From Pseudomonas sp. Ant30-3 (GTDB taxonomy: Bacteria > Pseudomonadota > Gammaproteobacteria > Pseudomonadales > Pseudomonadaceae): a stretch of 64,000 bases of DNA. Within the stretch, counting starts at the first letter, position 1. Each line of letters begins with the position of its first letter. The translations under genes were made by a program, and so were the position numbers. Positions 34,298 to 43,388 of this stretch are shown here, one piece after another. The notes beneath the pieces are model-generated. The model saw only the letters and a program-made list of their open reading frames with translations, searched no databases and was not told where the DNA came from. Where the stretch lies: assembly GCF_000690905.1 (NCBI RefSeq), contig NZ_JMCL01000057.1:27752-91751 (forward strand). The letters are read 5' to 3'.

Positions 34298-34359
34298 ACA
34301 GGCTGGGTTTTTGCCTGTAAAACCGAACTGGAAACGGCTTTTTCCACCTCACAGTTCGG
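34298..34359. promoter_or_regulatory. inverted repeats upstream of parA
   Basis: ACAGGC/GCCTGT at 34298-34318 and CCGAACTG/CAGTTCGG at 34323-34359, in the intergenic space between parA and the gene at 34428. Either could be the ParA autoregulatory operator or the end of the 34428 gene. No T-run of terminator type is obvious. Confidence 0.35.
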
Positions 34360-34427
34360 CTTGGCTTGGATGTTTTGGAGACTAAACCCGAATTCACGCT
34401 AGGTAAAGCGAGAGCCGATGTCAGCGG

Positions 34428-34907
34428 TCAGGCGTACTGTTTTTGGGCATCGGTGCGTGCACGTTTGAAGTCCGCGCTTATGTAGTTGACTGTGAATTGG
34501 GTGTCCATGGGATGCGATTCGACCACTACCTCGGTGGAGCCAGACAAGAATGTGATGTTCTCAAACCCGTGGCTGGACTCGTCTGTGCCAATTTGCAGCT
34601 GGCTTCTCAGCCCGCTTAGCACTTCCTCCAGGTGAAGTTTGTCAGCTTTTACCGTAGCGACATCCAGTACCCCTTCAGCGTTGAAGGCCAGCTGAATGTC
34701 AGTGACACCCTCCAGGTTTACCTCCCATTCTGAGAGATTAAGTACCGGGCCGCCGGTGTAGGACGTACCAATCTTGTCGATGATGGTGTAGTGCTGCTGG
34801 ACGTCGACGATCGTCGTAACGCCTACAGTCAGGCTTACCGGCTCCGGCGCTATGACAGCCATGCTGAGCAGATAAGCTGCGACGCCCGCGAAAGCGGCAG
34901 TATTCAT
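34428..34907 (-). CDS. exported hypothetical protein
   Basis: A 159-residue protein with an N-terminal hydrophobic segment (AAFAGVAAYLLSMAVIA), a probable signal peptide or anchor, followed by a beta-rich domain. GGAGGAACCC lies before the ATG at 34907. No family recognised. The gene sits between parA and the origin. Confidence 0.55.
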   Translation of the reverse strand: MNTAAFAGVAAYLLSMAVIAPEPVSLTVGVTTIVDVQQHYTIIDKIGTSYTGGPVLNLSEWEVNLEGVTDIQLAFNAEGVLDVATVKADKLHLEEVLSGLRSQLQIGTDESSHGFENITFLSGSTEVVVESHPMDTQFTVNYISADFKRARTDAQKQYA

Positions 34908-35147
34908 TGGGTTCCTCCAGGTCATATTCGGATGGGATCATTTTCTCCTCGCCGACCTGGTGGGTGTGCTGCTTTCGAACCGAATTGTCGTCGGAAAAAC
35001 AGCCATTGGATTGTGAGTCTGCTTTTGGTTTTTCAACCCTCAGAAAATTAGCTTTTCAGTTTTAAAAGCCTTTTAACTGTTTTTCTCTTGTTGTTCTCTT
35101 GTTTTTAGAGAGCTGGAGCCCTTGTATTACGTGGCCTCCAGAGGATC

Positions 35148-35872
35148 ATCGACTACAAATTACGGCATTGCGACTACACATTCCGGCTTTGCGACTATGG
35201 ATTACGGCTGAAGCGACTACAGATTCCGGCTGTGACGACTACAGATTGCGGCCGTTATCCACAGGCCGGATGGAGGGCCTGGGCTGTGTCTAACGACTAC
35301 AGATTCCGGCTGCTGGATGCTGCACGTAGCACGAGTTTGAGTTTTTATGGCTCGATTTCAAGCAATTTTGTGTTCTGAATTTGCCTGAGTGGCGTTTCTT
35401 TGGATAGAAATCGCAGTAACCCATTGTTTTTAAATGATATTTTAAATTACCCGTCGCTTATTTGACGTTTTTCAGTGGTTTGCCCTCTGCCTTGGTGGAT
35501 TCGCCAATAAATAGTCTTTGAGTTCACCGTTGGACCTATCGACTACAGATTACGGCTATTTTTACAGTCATCAGCTCGATGCGACTACAGATTACGGCTG
35601 TGCATGGACGAGTATGACCAGGCAGTTTTGCAGCCCTATCTTCGGTATCGACTACAGATTACGGCTGTGGATCAAAGCTGTCCCACGCTATCGACTACAG
35701 ATTACGGCTGTTCTACGTGGCGAACGGACGCCAATCGACTACAAATTACGGCTACTGCCTATCGACTACAGATTTGTCCCTTGTCTTGCGATTGGATGAG
35801 GTGGTTGGCTGTGAGGCCCATTTTTACTGGGGTCTAGAGCCTAACCGACTCCTGGGTATCGACTACAGCGTA
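35148..35872. other. oriV: iteron-type replication origin (oriV)
   Basis: About thirteen direct repeats of the form YGACTACAGATTACGGCT, all in the same orientation. A first cluster of six (from 35148, 35169, 35190, 35212, 35234, 35292) is partly degenerate; a second cluster (35537, 35580, 35646, 35689, 35733, with partial copies at 35760 and 35857) is nearly perfect. A DnaA box TTATCCACA lies at 35255-35263, and 35341-35470 between the clusters is AT-rich. The repA gene begins 40 nt after the last half-iteron. All this fits an origin controlled by Rep binding. Confidence 0.9.
35255..35263 (+). promoter_or_regulatory. DnaA box
   Basis: TTATCCACA, the exact consensus, inside the first iteron cluster. 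Confidence 0.8.
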
Positions 35873-35912
35873 ATCTCTCTGTAGGGTTCCGTTACTAATC
35901 GTGGGGCCAGAC

Positions 35913-36779
35913 ATGTCCAATTTACCCAAACCTGCCAAGCCGGAACCTAAGCCGCTCCGGGTTACGAAATCCAATACGCTGATTACCGCGTCGTACCGGC
36001 TGACGCTCAACGAGCAGCGGTTGATCCTCGCGGCTATCAGTAAACTCGATCCAAGAAGGCCCATGCCGAAAAAGGTGTCTGTCTCGGCCGTGGACTATTC
36101 GGATATCTACGGCGTCCAGCTCAGGCATGCCTATGAGCAGATGAAAGTGGCAGCTGATGAGCTGTACGAGCGCGATATTAAGACCTTTGACGGCTCTGGC
36201 ATGGAGCGGAAGCGTTGGGTCGATCGGGCCAAGTATTTGGATGGTGAGGGTCGCGTTGAGTTGTCGTTCACCATCCATGTCATGCCCTATCTCACGATGC
36301 TGTACAGCAAAGTGACTAGCTATGATCTTCGGCGGGTTGCCTGCCTGGACTCGAGCCATTCGTTCCGGCTGTTTGAGATGCTGATGCAGTTTCGGAAGAC
36401 AGGATGGGCCTACATTGAGGTCGAATCCTTGCGGGTCGCCCTCGGATTGTCGGATGCCTATCAACGATTCAACAACCTCCGCCAGAGAGTCATAGATCCG
36501 GCAGTTGCGGAGCTGAAGACTAAGAGCAATCTGGATGTCAGCTACGAGTTGAGGAGGGAAGGGCGGAAGGTGATCGCAATCAAGTTCACCTTCTGTGACC
36601 TCGCACAGCTCCCGCTTAATCTGGAACTTGACCCTGAAGATCTTCCCCCGCTTCCTGAGTATGACCCTGCCGAAGAAAGCGAATGGCTGATCACGAAGCC
36701 TTTGGGTGAGTTGGCTGAAGCACAAGAAGCCGGTCTGCTGTTCGCTGTTTCGGCAGAGGAAGGAGAGCAACCAGATTAG
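35913..36779 (+). CDS. repA: replication initiator RepA (Rep_3 superfamily)
   Basis: A 288-residue initiator with two winged-helix domains. Typical Rep_3 features: LITASYRLTLNEQRLILAAI near residue 28-47, the DSSHSFRLFEMLMQF block, and LRVALGLSDAYQRFNNLRQRVIDPAV. It should bind the iterons upstream and open the origin. The ATG at 35913 is taken; a GTG at 35901 is possible. A terminator follows at 36895. The incompatibility group cannot be named without comparison. Confidence 0.92.
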   Translation: MSNLPKPAKPEPKPLRVTKSNTLITASYRLTLNEQRLILAAISKLDPRRPMPKKVSVSAVDYSDIYGVQLRHAYEQMKVAADELYERDIKTFDGSGMERKRWVDRAKYLDGEGRVELSFTIHVMPYLTMLYSKVTSYDLRRVACLDSSHSFRLFEMLMQFRKTGWAYIEVESLRVALGLSDAYQRFNNLRQRVIDPAVAELKTKSNLDVSYELRREGRKVIAIKFTFCDLAQLPLNLELDPEDLPPLPEYDPAEESEWLITKPLGELAEAQEAGLLFAVSAEEGEQPD

Positions 36780-36894
36780 CTTGCGTCGTCATCTGACGAC
36801 CGTTTGTGCCTTTGTGAGCAGTGTCGCCGGTGCCGGTTTTTTCCGCTTAGGTATTCGAATCGTCATTTGCCGTCCTTTTGGTGCCACTTCCACA

Positions 36895-36921
36895 AAAAAC
36901 CCGCCTTAATGGCGGGTTTTT
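36895..36921 (+). terminator. Rho-independent terminator after repA
   Basis: Stem AAAAACCCGCC/GGCGGGTTTTT around TTAAT; usable from both sides, between repA and the convergent gene 36949. Confidence 0.88.
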
Positions 36922-36948
36922 CTTGGCCCGGTCTGGGGCGCGCAGCGC

Positions 36949-37290
36949 TCAGTAATTAGGTACAAGCGTGAAGAGGCTTCGCCGCCATTGGCATACATCC
37001 TCGCCTGATGCTCGGCCTGCATTTTTGAGCGCGTCGAAGACGCTCAGGGCAAACGACATTGCAGCCTGGTCGTCTTCGTGGAGGTCGACAATCACAACCG
37101 GAAACTGGTCGCCGTCATCAGCATCAGGTGTTGCTATGGCGACTGTCTGAATCCCCCAGGTGATGCCGTCATCGTAAGGTTCTACAACAAATCGCTTGAG
37201 CCGGCGAATCATGCCGTCACGAATCATCTGAATCAGATCGGTGCATACCGGCTCCGATTGGCGCTGCTGGAAAAGTTGGATGGCTGTCAT
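36949..37290 (-). CDS. hypothetical protein
   Basis: A 113-residue soluble protein convergent with repA. Acidic strand DADDGDQFPVVIVDLHEDD in the middle. No motif recognised; start at 37290 is the first ATG and the ribosome binding site is weak. Confidence 0.5.
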   Translation of the reverse strand: MTAIQLFQQRQSEPVCTDLIQMIRDGMIRRLKRFVVEPYDDGITWGIQTVAIATPDADDGDQFPVVIVDLHEDDQAAMSFALSVFDALKNAGRASGEDVCQWRRSLFTLVPNY

Positions 37291-37390
37291 AAGCTACGGC
37301 TCCCTTGATCTGCATTCATCCTGCCAGCAGTCCCGTAAATCCCAAACGGAATTCCCCTGGCTTTGTTCGGCATCGGATTGGCGGCGAACC

Positions 37391-37711
37391 CTAGCATTCT
37401 TTTTTCCCTTGGTTGGGCGTGCCATTCCCCGCGGGTGGTGGCGGAAGTTCAACAAGGGAGGGAGTGGCTACGCAAAATGCTGTTTGCATGCCAGAAACAT
37501 CGCCGTCCCAACACTCGCATTCGGCATCCCAAGCTTCTCGATCAAAGTGGAAGATTGTCCCAAGATCAACAGCCCCATCCAGGGTGGCGTATGCCCCACT
37601 CAAGGTTCCGTTGATCAGCACCGCGTAGCAATCGTCGCCGATTTGCAATGCTTTCCCTGGATTGGCTTCAAGAAGGCGCTGATAGGAAGCAAGGGTCTCG
37701 TTGTAAGTCAT
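37391..37711 (-). CDS. hypothetical protein
   Basis: A 106-residue protein with four Cys residues in its second half (ECECWDG, FCVA, KKEC). No family recognised. It is about 100 nt upstream of the gene at 36949 and transcribed the same way; possibly one unit. Confidence 0.5.
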   Translation of the reverse strand: MTYNETLASYQRLLEANPGKALQIGDDCYAVLINGTLSGAYATLDGAVDLGTIFHFDREAWDAECECWDGDVSGMQTAFCVATPSLVELPPPPAGNGTPNQGKKEC

Positions 37712-37858
37712 GGTTGCTGCTCTGATTCCGGGTGTGAGAAGACATTGCCACCTCTCCAGGAATACCCAAATCCTTTAGAGGGCAGAGCTAGCAGCCCCCG
37801 CTTGGGTTTGTGCGTGGCTATGCAACCATGGAGGCATATCAGAACGGAGATCCAAGGG

Positions 37859-39361
37859 ATGAACTTCACCCACGAACAGGGGCCAGCGATTAACTCGTTG
37901 GCCCGTATCGTCAAGCTGGTGGCTTTTGCTGGAACAGGGAAGACCACCACGCTTGTTGGCTATGCCAAGGCTCGGCCTCAATGCCGTCTGCTCTACCTCT
38001 GCTACAACAAAAGCGTCGAGATTGCTGCCAAGCAAAAGTTTCCGCCGAACGTGACGTGCAAAACAGCCCACGGCTTGGCTTATGCGTCGATCGGATCGAA
38101 GTACAGACACAAGCTCACGAGCAACCTGCGCCTGACCGACATCGCAAGAATTATCGGCTCACAGAACTGGGAATTGGTGCGCAGCGTGCAAGAGACGCTG
38201 AACAATTATTTGGCCAGCGCGGATGACGACATCGAGCTATGTCACTGCCCCGTCAACAAGCTCAAAACGGAGCGAATGAAGCGCGCCGCCGGAAGCATCG
38301 TAGAGGGAGCCAGGCAGCTTTGGTTGCAAATGTGCGACATCCAAAACGAGGCTGCGAATATCACTCACGACGGCTATCTCAAGCTTTGGGCACTCTCGAA
38401 ACCAAATCTGCGGGATCGTTACGATATTGCGCTTGGAGACGAGGCGCAGGACATCAATCCAGTGATTGCTGGTGTGCTTGCGCAGCAGGCGGCATACGGA
38501 ATGGGCGTAGTCGTTTGTGGTGATGGCCATCAGATGCTGTACCGCTTCAGGGGGGCCGTAGATGCTCTCAATGCAACCTGGCTCGACAAAGCGGAAGTCC
38601 ACTACCTCACTCAGTCGTTTCGGTTCGGGTCTGCCGTTGCGCACGTCGCCAACATGGTTCTCGCGTTCAAGGGTGAATCCCGCCAACTGGCTGGGCTTGG
38701 CGGCGAGACTCGTGTTTCCAAGGCACTACCTGCTGACCTTGAACATCGCACCGTACTCTGCCGGACGGTGGTTGGAGTGATCGAGACGGCGCTGGCCAAT
38801 GTAGAGACTGGTGCAAAGATCTACTGGGTTGGGGGGATCGAGGGTTACAACCTCCAGGATCTTGAAGACCTACATGCGCTATCGAAGGGGTGGCGTGACC
38901 GAGTGAAGGGAAAAAAACTCCTCCAGGAATATCCTGATTACGATCTCTACAAGCAGATTGCCGATGAAAGCCAAGACCCTGAGATGAACCGCTCGATCAA
39001 GATCATCGAGCAGTACAGTGCGGATCTCCCGGAGTTGTTTGCCAAGCTGCGGCGCAATGCGGTCACTGATGAGCTTGAAGCCACCATCACCCTCAGCACC
39101 GCGCATCGTTCGAAGGGCTTGGAGTGGGATGCGGTGCAACTGGCTGAGGATTTCACCTTCGATCCATTCAATCCAGAGAACGAAAAGGAACCATGGATTG
39201 ATGAGATGAACCTCCTCTACGTCGCGTGTACCCGCGCGATGCGAGTTCTTGCGGTCAACTCGACGATGTTGGAGATCATGAAAGAATTCGTCGACCGGCG
39301 TGACGGCCGCAAGCCAAATACCCCGATGGTTTTCAGGAAGAAACAGGTGGCTGCCGCGTAG
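37859..39361 (+). CDS. UvrD/Rep-family SF1 helicase
   Basis: A 500-residue helicase starting at ATG 37859 (GGAGATCCAAGG upstream). Visible motifs: Walker A FAGTGKTTT near residue 23-31, motif II DEAQDINP, LTQSFRFG (motif III/IV area), TAHRSKGLEWDAV (motif V) and LLYVACTRAM (motif VI). The frame is open far upstream but has no helicase similarity there. It is short for UvrD but complete in motifs. A paralog starts at the left edge of the window. Likely a plasmid replication or repair accessory. Confidence 0.88.
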   Translation: MNFTHEQGPAINSLARIVKLVAFAGTGKTTTLVGYAKARPQCRLLYLCYNKSVEIAAKQKFPPNVTCKTAHGLAYASIGSKYRHKLTSNLRLTDIARIIGSQNWELVRSVQETLNNYLASADDDIELCHCPVNKLKTERMKRAAGSIVEGARQLWLQMCDIQNEAANITHDGYLKLWALSKPNLRDRYDIALGDEAQDINPVIAGVLAQQAAYGMGVVVCGDGHQMLYRFRGAVDALNATWLDKAEVHYLTQSFRFGSAVAHVANMVLAFKGESRQLAGLGGETRVSKALPADLEHRTVLCRTVVGVIETALANVETGAKIYWVGGIEGYNLQDLEDLHALSKGWRDRVKGKKLLQEYPDYDLYKQIADESQDPEMNRSIKIIEQYSADLPELFAKLRRNAVTDELEATITLSTAHRSKGLEWDAVQLAEDFTFDPFNPENEKEPWIDEMNLLYVACTRAMRVLAVNSTMLEIMKEFVDRRDGRKPNTPMVFRKKQVAAA

Positions 39362-39420
39362 TGCTCCTCGAGCATGCTTCGACTTTTGAAAATCACCCAC
39401 TGATCACAGGAGATATTTTC

Positions 39421-39606
39421 ATGCCCATTTCCAGCGACCAGGCAGCTTTGCTTCAGCAGCTGCGGAATCAAGGCTATGTAGTCTTGCTCGTTGAGCCGAG
39501 CGAAACTGAACACATCAATCGAGAAAGGTTGGAGAGCCGTTTGCGGGCCGATGCAGCGGATCACATTGAGGATCTGTTGTCCCTTGAGGCAGTCCAAATT
39601 CGTTGA
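39421..39606 (+). CDS. small hypothetical protein
   Basis: A 61-residue acidic protein starting at ATG 39421 (CAGGAGAT upstream) and closed by a strong terminator. Helical, with an LLVEPSETE turn. No family recognised. Confidence 0.6.
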   Translation: MPISSDQAALLQQLRNQGYVVLLVEPSETEHINRERLESRLRADAADHIEDLLSLEAVQIR

Positions 39607-39625
39607 GCTGACACGTAGCAAAAAA

Positions 39626-39649
39626 AGCCCGTTTCGAACGGGTTTTTTT
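39626..39649 (+). terminator. Rho-independent terminator
   Basis: Stem AGCCCGTTT/GAACGGGTT type with runs of A and T on both sides; ends the small gene before the tus-like locus. Confidence 0.85.
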
Positions 39650-39672
39650 ATGAGCGGATTTTGGGATACTCG

Positions 39673-39790
39673 ATAATACCACCCCTTCAATCGCGAGATC
39701 GTTTTCGCACCCTCGGCGTCGCTCCTGGTTAACATGGAGCGGAGGGGGAGGAGGGCATACGGTATAGCCGTAGTGAAGGGGTGGTATTAT
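39673..39790. repeat. 17-bp perfect inverted repeat upstream of tus (candidate Ter sites)
   Basis: ATAATACCACCCCTTCA at 39673-39689 and its exact reverse complement TGAAGGGGTGGTATTAT at 39774-39790, with 84 bases between. The inner part contains a smaller stem CGCTCC/GGAGCG (39720-39741). The right copy ends 12 nt before the ATG of the tus-like gene. In E. coli a Ter site overlaps the tus promoter, so these are candidate Ter sites in opposite orientation; that reading is inference. Confidence 0.6.
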
Positions 39791-39802
39791 GAGGAATCCT
39801 AG

Positions 39803-40774
39803 ATGACTGACGCAATTGTCTCCGCTTACGAGCGCTTGGTCGAAACCGTTGAGGCTTTCAATGAGAAGTGGCCCGCATTGGTTGTCGGCGGGATGATATG
39901 GCGCATCCCGCTCCTCACTGAACAGAGGACGCCATCTCGAATTAACGTCCAGGTACTGACAGGAACTGACGCGATCAAGGCCGCTGTAGAGGCGTTACGC
40001 GAGTTTGAGCGCGATCTCGGCCAGGCTCCAGGTACCGTGCTGCGTTTGCCGGGGTACTTTATCCTCTCCGGATCGATACTCGATGAGGGCAGGGCGGTGA
40101 ACCGCTGCAAGAGCGAGCTGGTGGATGCGATCGAGGCTGAGCGAGTGTTTCGCAACGTTGCCGTCAGCCGCCGTTCCCACATCATGCGCCAGGCCCTGGG
40201 GAAAAATTTCTCCCTCAACCAGCTGAAGCGCGCAATCCAGGTTTTTGATGCTGCCCCAAGACAGATCACATTCACCTGGGCCGGTCACACCTCAGGAAAA
40301 GAGCGTGTCACTGTTGGCCACGTCCGTGAGGTGCTGCTCGCCGAGGCCCATGAAAAATCTATGGCCACCGGCGAGCCGGTGGTGAATAGCCCCCAGTGGA
40401 TCGATCTGCGCAGCATTGCGAATATGGCTGAAACCGATATGCTGGATGTGCCAAAGCCCATCGCTCCGCATCCGCGGGCCATGCTGTGGTTTTCCGAGCG
40501 CAGCCGGTATGACGCAATGCTGCATGCCAACCTTCCATTCTTCGTACTCGATGGGCAACCCGCTGCAAGGATCGTTGGCCTCAAGAACTTCGATAGAGAC
40601 TCGCGATCAGCAAAACGACCAGACGTAAAGCAACGGTTGCCGGCACTCCCTGGGGGGCGCTTTTTCGTAGCCTCATCCACTGCGGACCCAGTTGCTCAGG
40701 AGCCCGGCGCGCCAGAGACACCTGAGGTGCTATCGACGTACCGAGAGTCAGTAAAAGGCGTCGTTGATCAGTAG
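39803..40774 (+). CDS. tus: Tus-like replication terminus-site-binding protein
   Basis: A 323-residue protein that aligns by eye with E. coli Tus along its length: INVQVLTGTDA versus Tus IEVKQHLGNDA, VLRLPGYF versus VRLPGV, QITFTWAGHTSGKERVTVGHVREVLLAEA versus a Tus segment RFGWAN...EVLAQLE, and PIAPHPRAMLWFS versus VQPIARVWYK, then NLPFFVLD versus PLIALIN. Tus binds Ter DNA and blocks the replication fork helicase from one side. GGAATCCTAG precedes the ATG. A pair of inverted 17-bp repeats lies directly upstream. Confidence 0.78.
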   Translation: MTDAIVSAYERLVETVEAFNEKWPALVVGGMIWRIPLLTEQRTPSRINVQVLTGTDAIKAAVEALREFERDLGQAPGTVLRLPGYFILSGSILDEGRAVNRCKSELVDAIEAERVFRNVAVSRRSHIMRQALGKNFSLNQLKRAIQVFDAAPRQITFTWAGHTSGKERVTVGHVREVLLAEAHEKSMATGEPVVNSPQWIDLRSIANMAETDMLDVPKPIAPHPRAMLWFSERSRYDAMLHANLPFFVLDGQPAARIVGLKNFDRDSRSAKRPDVKQRLPALPGGRFFVASSTADPVAQEPGAPETPEVLSTYRESVKGVVDQ

Positions 40775-40964
40775 ACTTACCCTTTATAAACAACAGCTTA
40801 GACTTCTTATAATCTTTGTTATGTTAAATTCGGTAGCAGCCTAATAATTAGGATGCGTCCTTTAGCCTCGCGCTTTGATGCTCTACCCAAATAGCTGGTG
40901 AACCACGTACGCTCTGCTGAGGCCGCTTGCATTCCGCCAGCTGCCTGAAATGGAGATCGAGAAG

Positions 40965-41240
40965 ATGATGATTGATGGCGTTGAGAAACGAATTGAAGCC
41001 GGCGTGAATACGGCCCTGGACATGGTTGAGGTACTGGTTGCAGCTGGCCAGCCCCTCAAAGCTGCGATTGCCACCTCGCGAATACTCACGATGGAAGTTG
41101 TCCGCGAGTCTCTGGCAAAGAACCTGGCGAACAAAAGCGGCTCGGTGATTACTCACACCTTGGCCACTACGCCAGCCCATTCTGGTCCGGTACCGGCCCA
41201 GCACACTGCAAAAACGAAACAGCATCAGACCGTTGATTGA
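40965..41240 (+). CDS. hypothetical protein
   Basis: A helical protein of about 91 residues (ATG 40965 with GGAGA nine nucleotides upstream; an ATG at 40950 is also possible). An N-terminal helix pair (residues 3-60) is followed by a Ser/Thr/His-rich tail. No family recognised. Confidence 0.5.
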   Translation: MMIDGVEKRIEAGVNTALDMVEVLVAAGQPLKAAIATSRILTMEVVRESLAKNLANKSGSVITHTLATTPAHSGPVPAQHTAKTKQHQTVD

Positions 41241-41418
41241 TCATCGAGGCCGGCCGGGAGATCTTCACGATACACCCGGCCAGGCACGCAAAACTCGCTC
41301 CCTCACCTCACGCTTCCCGTCAGCACGGGCTGTAACGACCGCACAGCGCCCTGGAGGCTCAGGAAGGGTTAACCTGGCCCTGAAGGCTACAAAACCGCAT
41401 ATCCCCTCCGAACGGCCC

Positions 41419-42131
41419 TTATCGGCAGTTTCCGGCCCGTTTGAAACCCGCAGCTTCGGCGTCCGCAGCGCTCGCAAACTCTACCCGGTTGCGCGTTCCG
41501 ACTTTTTCATAGCTCGGACAGCCCACTGGCAGGTGGTAAACATTGCTATTGCGGTTGCCAATCACCGGCGAAAGCGAGCTGGAGGCGTATCCACCAGATA
41601 CCTGGTGCTGAACTGGTTCGCTCCGAATGGCCTGTGCCATTGTGCCCGCTCCCTTCACTCGCATACCGAGATTCCAGGATCTTTCACCTGTTACGAATGG
41701 GTTGCTATGCCCCATTACTCTGGCGATCCGCCGGTCACGCTCCTGTTCCCACGCGCTCACCGGGTATTGACGATCCCAGGCCATCAGCAACTGCTGTTGT
41801 GCTCTGGACATCGATAGCCCGTAACGGTCGTGCATGTAGAAGTAGATTCGGGCTACCGCGCCCTTCACCTGGTCGCGAGGCTCTGTCACGCGCTGCTGAA
41901 AATCTGTTCTGGTCGGGCAAGCGCCGTATTGCATCGGTGTTGAGGGTAAAACGCCATAGCGAAAATTGCTTCGGTCAGCATTGACCTCGCCAACACTCAC
42001 CGCAAGGTTGTGCATGTCGGCTTCCATTTTGCGAAATACCGGATCGGTATCGATGCAGTTCTTGCGCCCCCCGTTCTGCCAACACTGCCGCTGGCTGCCG
42101 AAGGCGTATGCTGGCAAGACGTGCTCCCATT
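41419..42131 (-). pseudogene. endonuclease I with C-terminal metal-binding domain, 5' end lost
   Basis: The frame carries the EndA-type nuclease core (WEHVLPAYAFG with the catalytic His, QRQCWQNGGRKNC, DPVFRKMEADMHNL) and a C-terminal Ada-like metal-binding motif (NVYHLPVGCPSYEKV). The signal peptide and first part of the domain are missing: similarity starts exactly at the outer Tn3 repeat at 42132. Intact EndA proteins are exported. A short in-frame run through the repeat gives an artificial start. Truncated by the transposon. Confidence 0.75.
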
Positions 42132-42169
42132 GGGGTCGCCTCAGAAAAGGGATTTCAAAGTACGCTAAG
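42132..42169 (+). repeat. left 38-bp terminal repeat of the outer Tn3-family element
   Basis: Starts GGGGTCGCCTCAG and ends TACGCTAAG. The end of tnpA overlaps it. Confidence 0.85.
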
Positions 42170-43160
42170 CCAATTGCAGTCGTCGTAACGGTCTGAATTT
42201 TCCCGCACCAACCTTGGTGTTGCGGCGCCACAGGTAATCACCGGTCAGGTTGATGTGCTCCCACCCCAGCGGCGACAGGTACTGCAATAGCGATTCATCG
42301 ACTGCGTGACCATGTCCGTGCAATGCGTTGGCGGACCGCTCGAGGTAAACGGTGTTCCACAGCACTATGGCAGCGGTCACCAGGTTGAGACCGCTGGCCC
42401 GGTAGCGTTGCTGTTCGAAACTGCGGTCACGGATTTCGCCCAACCGATTAAAGAACACAGCTCTGGCCAGCGCATTGCGCGCTTCGCCCTTGTTCAGCCC
42501 AGCATTCACGCGGCGGCGCAGCTCAACGCTTTGCAACCAATCTAAAATAAACAATGTGCGCTCGATGCGCCCCAATTCGCGCAGGGCGACGGCCAGGCCG
42601 TTTTGACGCGGATAGCTGCCGAGTTTCCTGAGCATCAACGAGGCTGTTACGGTGCCCTGCTTGATCGAGGTGGCTAGCCGCAGGATTTCATCCCAGTGGG
42701 TACGAATGGCTTTGATATCCAGCTTGTCTTTGCTAATCATCGACTTAAGCCCGTCATAAGTCATATTGCCCTTGGGGATGAACAGCTTGGTGTCGCCCAG
42801 GTCACGGATACGCGGTGCGAAGCGAAAGCCGAGCAGGTGCATCAGACCAAAGACGTGATCGGTGAAACCTGCTGTGTCGGTGTAGTGTTCCTCAATGCGT
42901 AGGTCGGCTTCGTGATACAGCAGGCCGTCTAGCACATAGGTCGAGTCGCGCAGTCCCACGTTGACTACCTTGATATGAAATGGCGCGTATTGGTCGGAAA
43001 TATGTGTGTAGAACGTTCGCCCTGGGCTGCTGCCATATTTCGGGTTGATGTGACCGGTGCTCTCGGCTTTGTTTCCCGTCCTGAAATTCTGGCCGTCTGA
43101 CGAGGACGTGGTGCCATCTCCCCAATGCGTGGCAAAGGGATGCCGTAACTGCGCGTTTAC
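42165..43160 (-). pseudogene. tnpA: tnpA of the outer Tn3 element, C-terminal part
   Basis: Encodes the last 331 or so residues of a Tn3-family transposase, from [21 protein letters not shown] through [11 protein letters not shown] and [12 protein letters not shown] to the C-terminus. The reading frame continues to the inserted element at 43161; joined to 53876-55849 after removing the 10.7-kb insert and one TTTAC copy it restores a transposase of about 990 residues. Not functional as it stands. Confidence 0.88.
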
Positions 43161-43198
43161 GGGGTTTGGGGAGCAGTGGAACCAAAAACCAACGTAAG
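43161..43198 (+). repeat. left 38-bp terminal repeat of the compound element
   Basis: One base differs from the other two copies (GCAGTGG instead of GCAATGG). Confidence 0.88.
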
Positions 43199-43317
43199 GC
43201 TTAGCTAGAGTTCACCGCTGCCGAAAATAGGGGCGGTTATCCAGACTTTGTTTTACTGAACGACTTTTCTGCACTGCTTTTCATGCGTTTGGACGGCCTG
43301 GCGTCAGTGCCTGCCAG

Positions 43318-43346
43318 GGTTCGACAAAAGGATGGTTTTCCCGAAC
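43318..43346 (+). repeat. res-like dyad next to the left repeat
   Basis: GGTTCGACAAAAGGATGG and TTTTCCCGAACT: nearly the same as the dyad at 52760-52789 in front of the tnpR of the inner element. It suggests that the left segment once belonged to a related transposon with its own resolution site. Confidence 0.5.
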
Positions 43347-43388
43347 TAACCAGACGCCACAAGGGTTTGCGGGCAGGCGCTGGGCTTA

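Noticed and set aside
35148..35872. Regularly repeated sequence that might be taken for a CRISPR array
   Set aside because: The repeats are short, unevenly spaced, partly degenerate and lie beside a DnaA box and repA. They are iterons; there is no leader and no cas gene.
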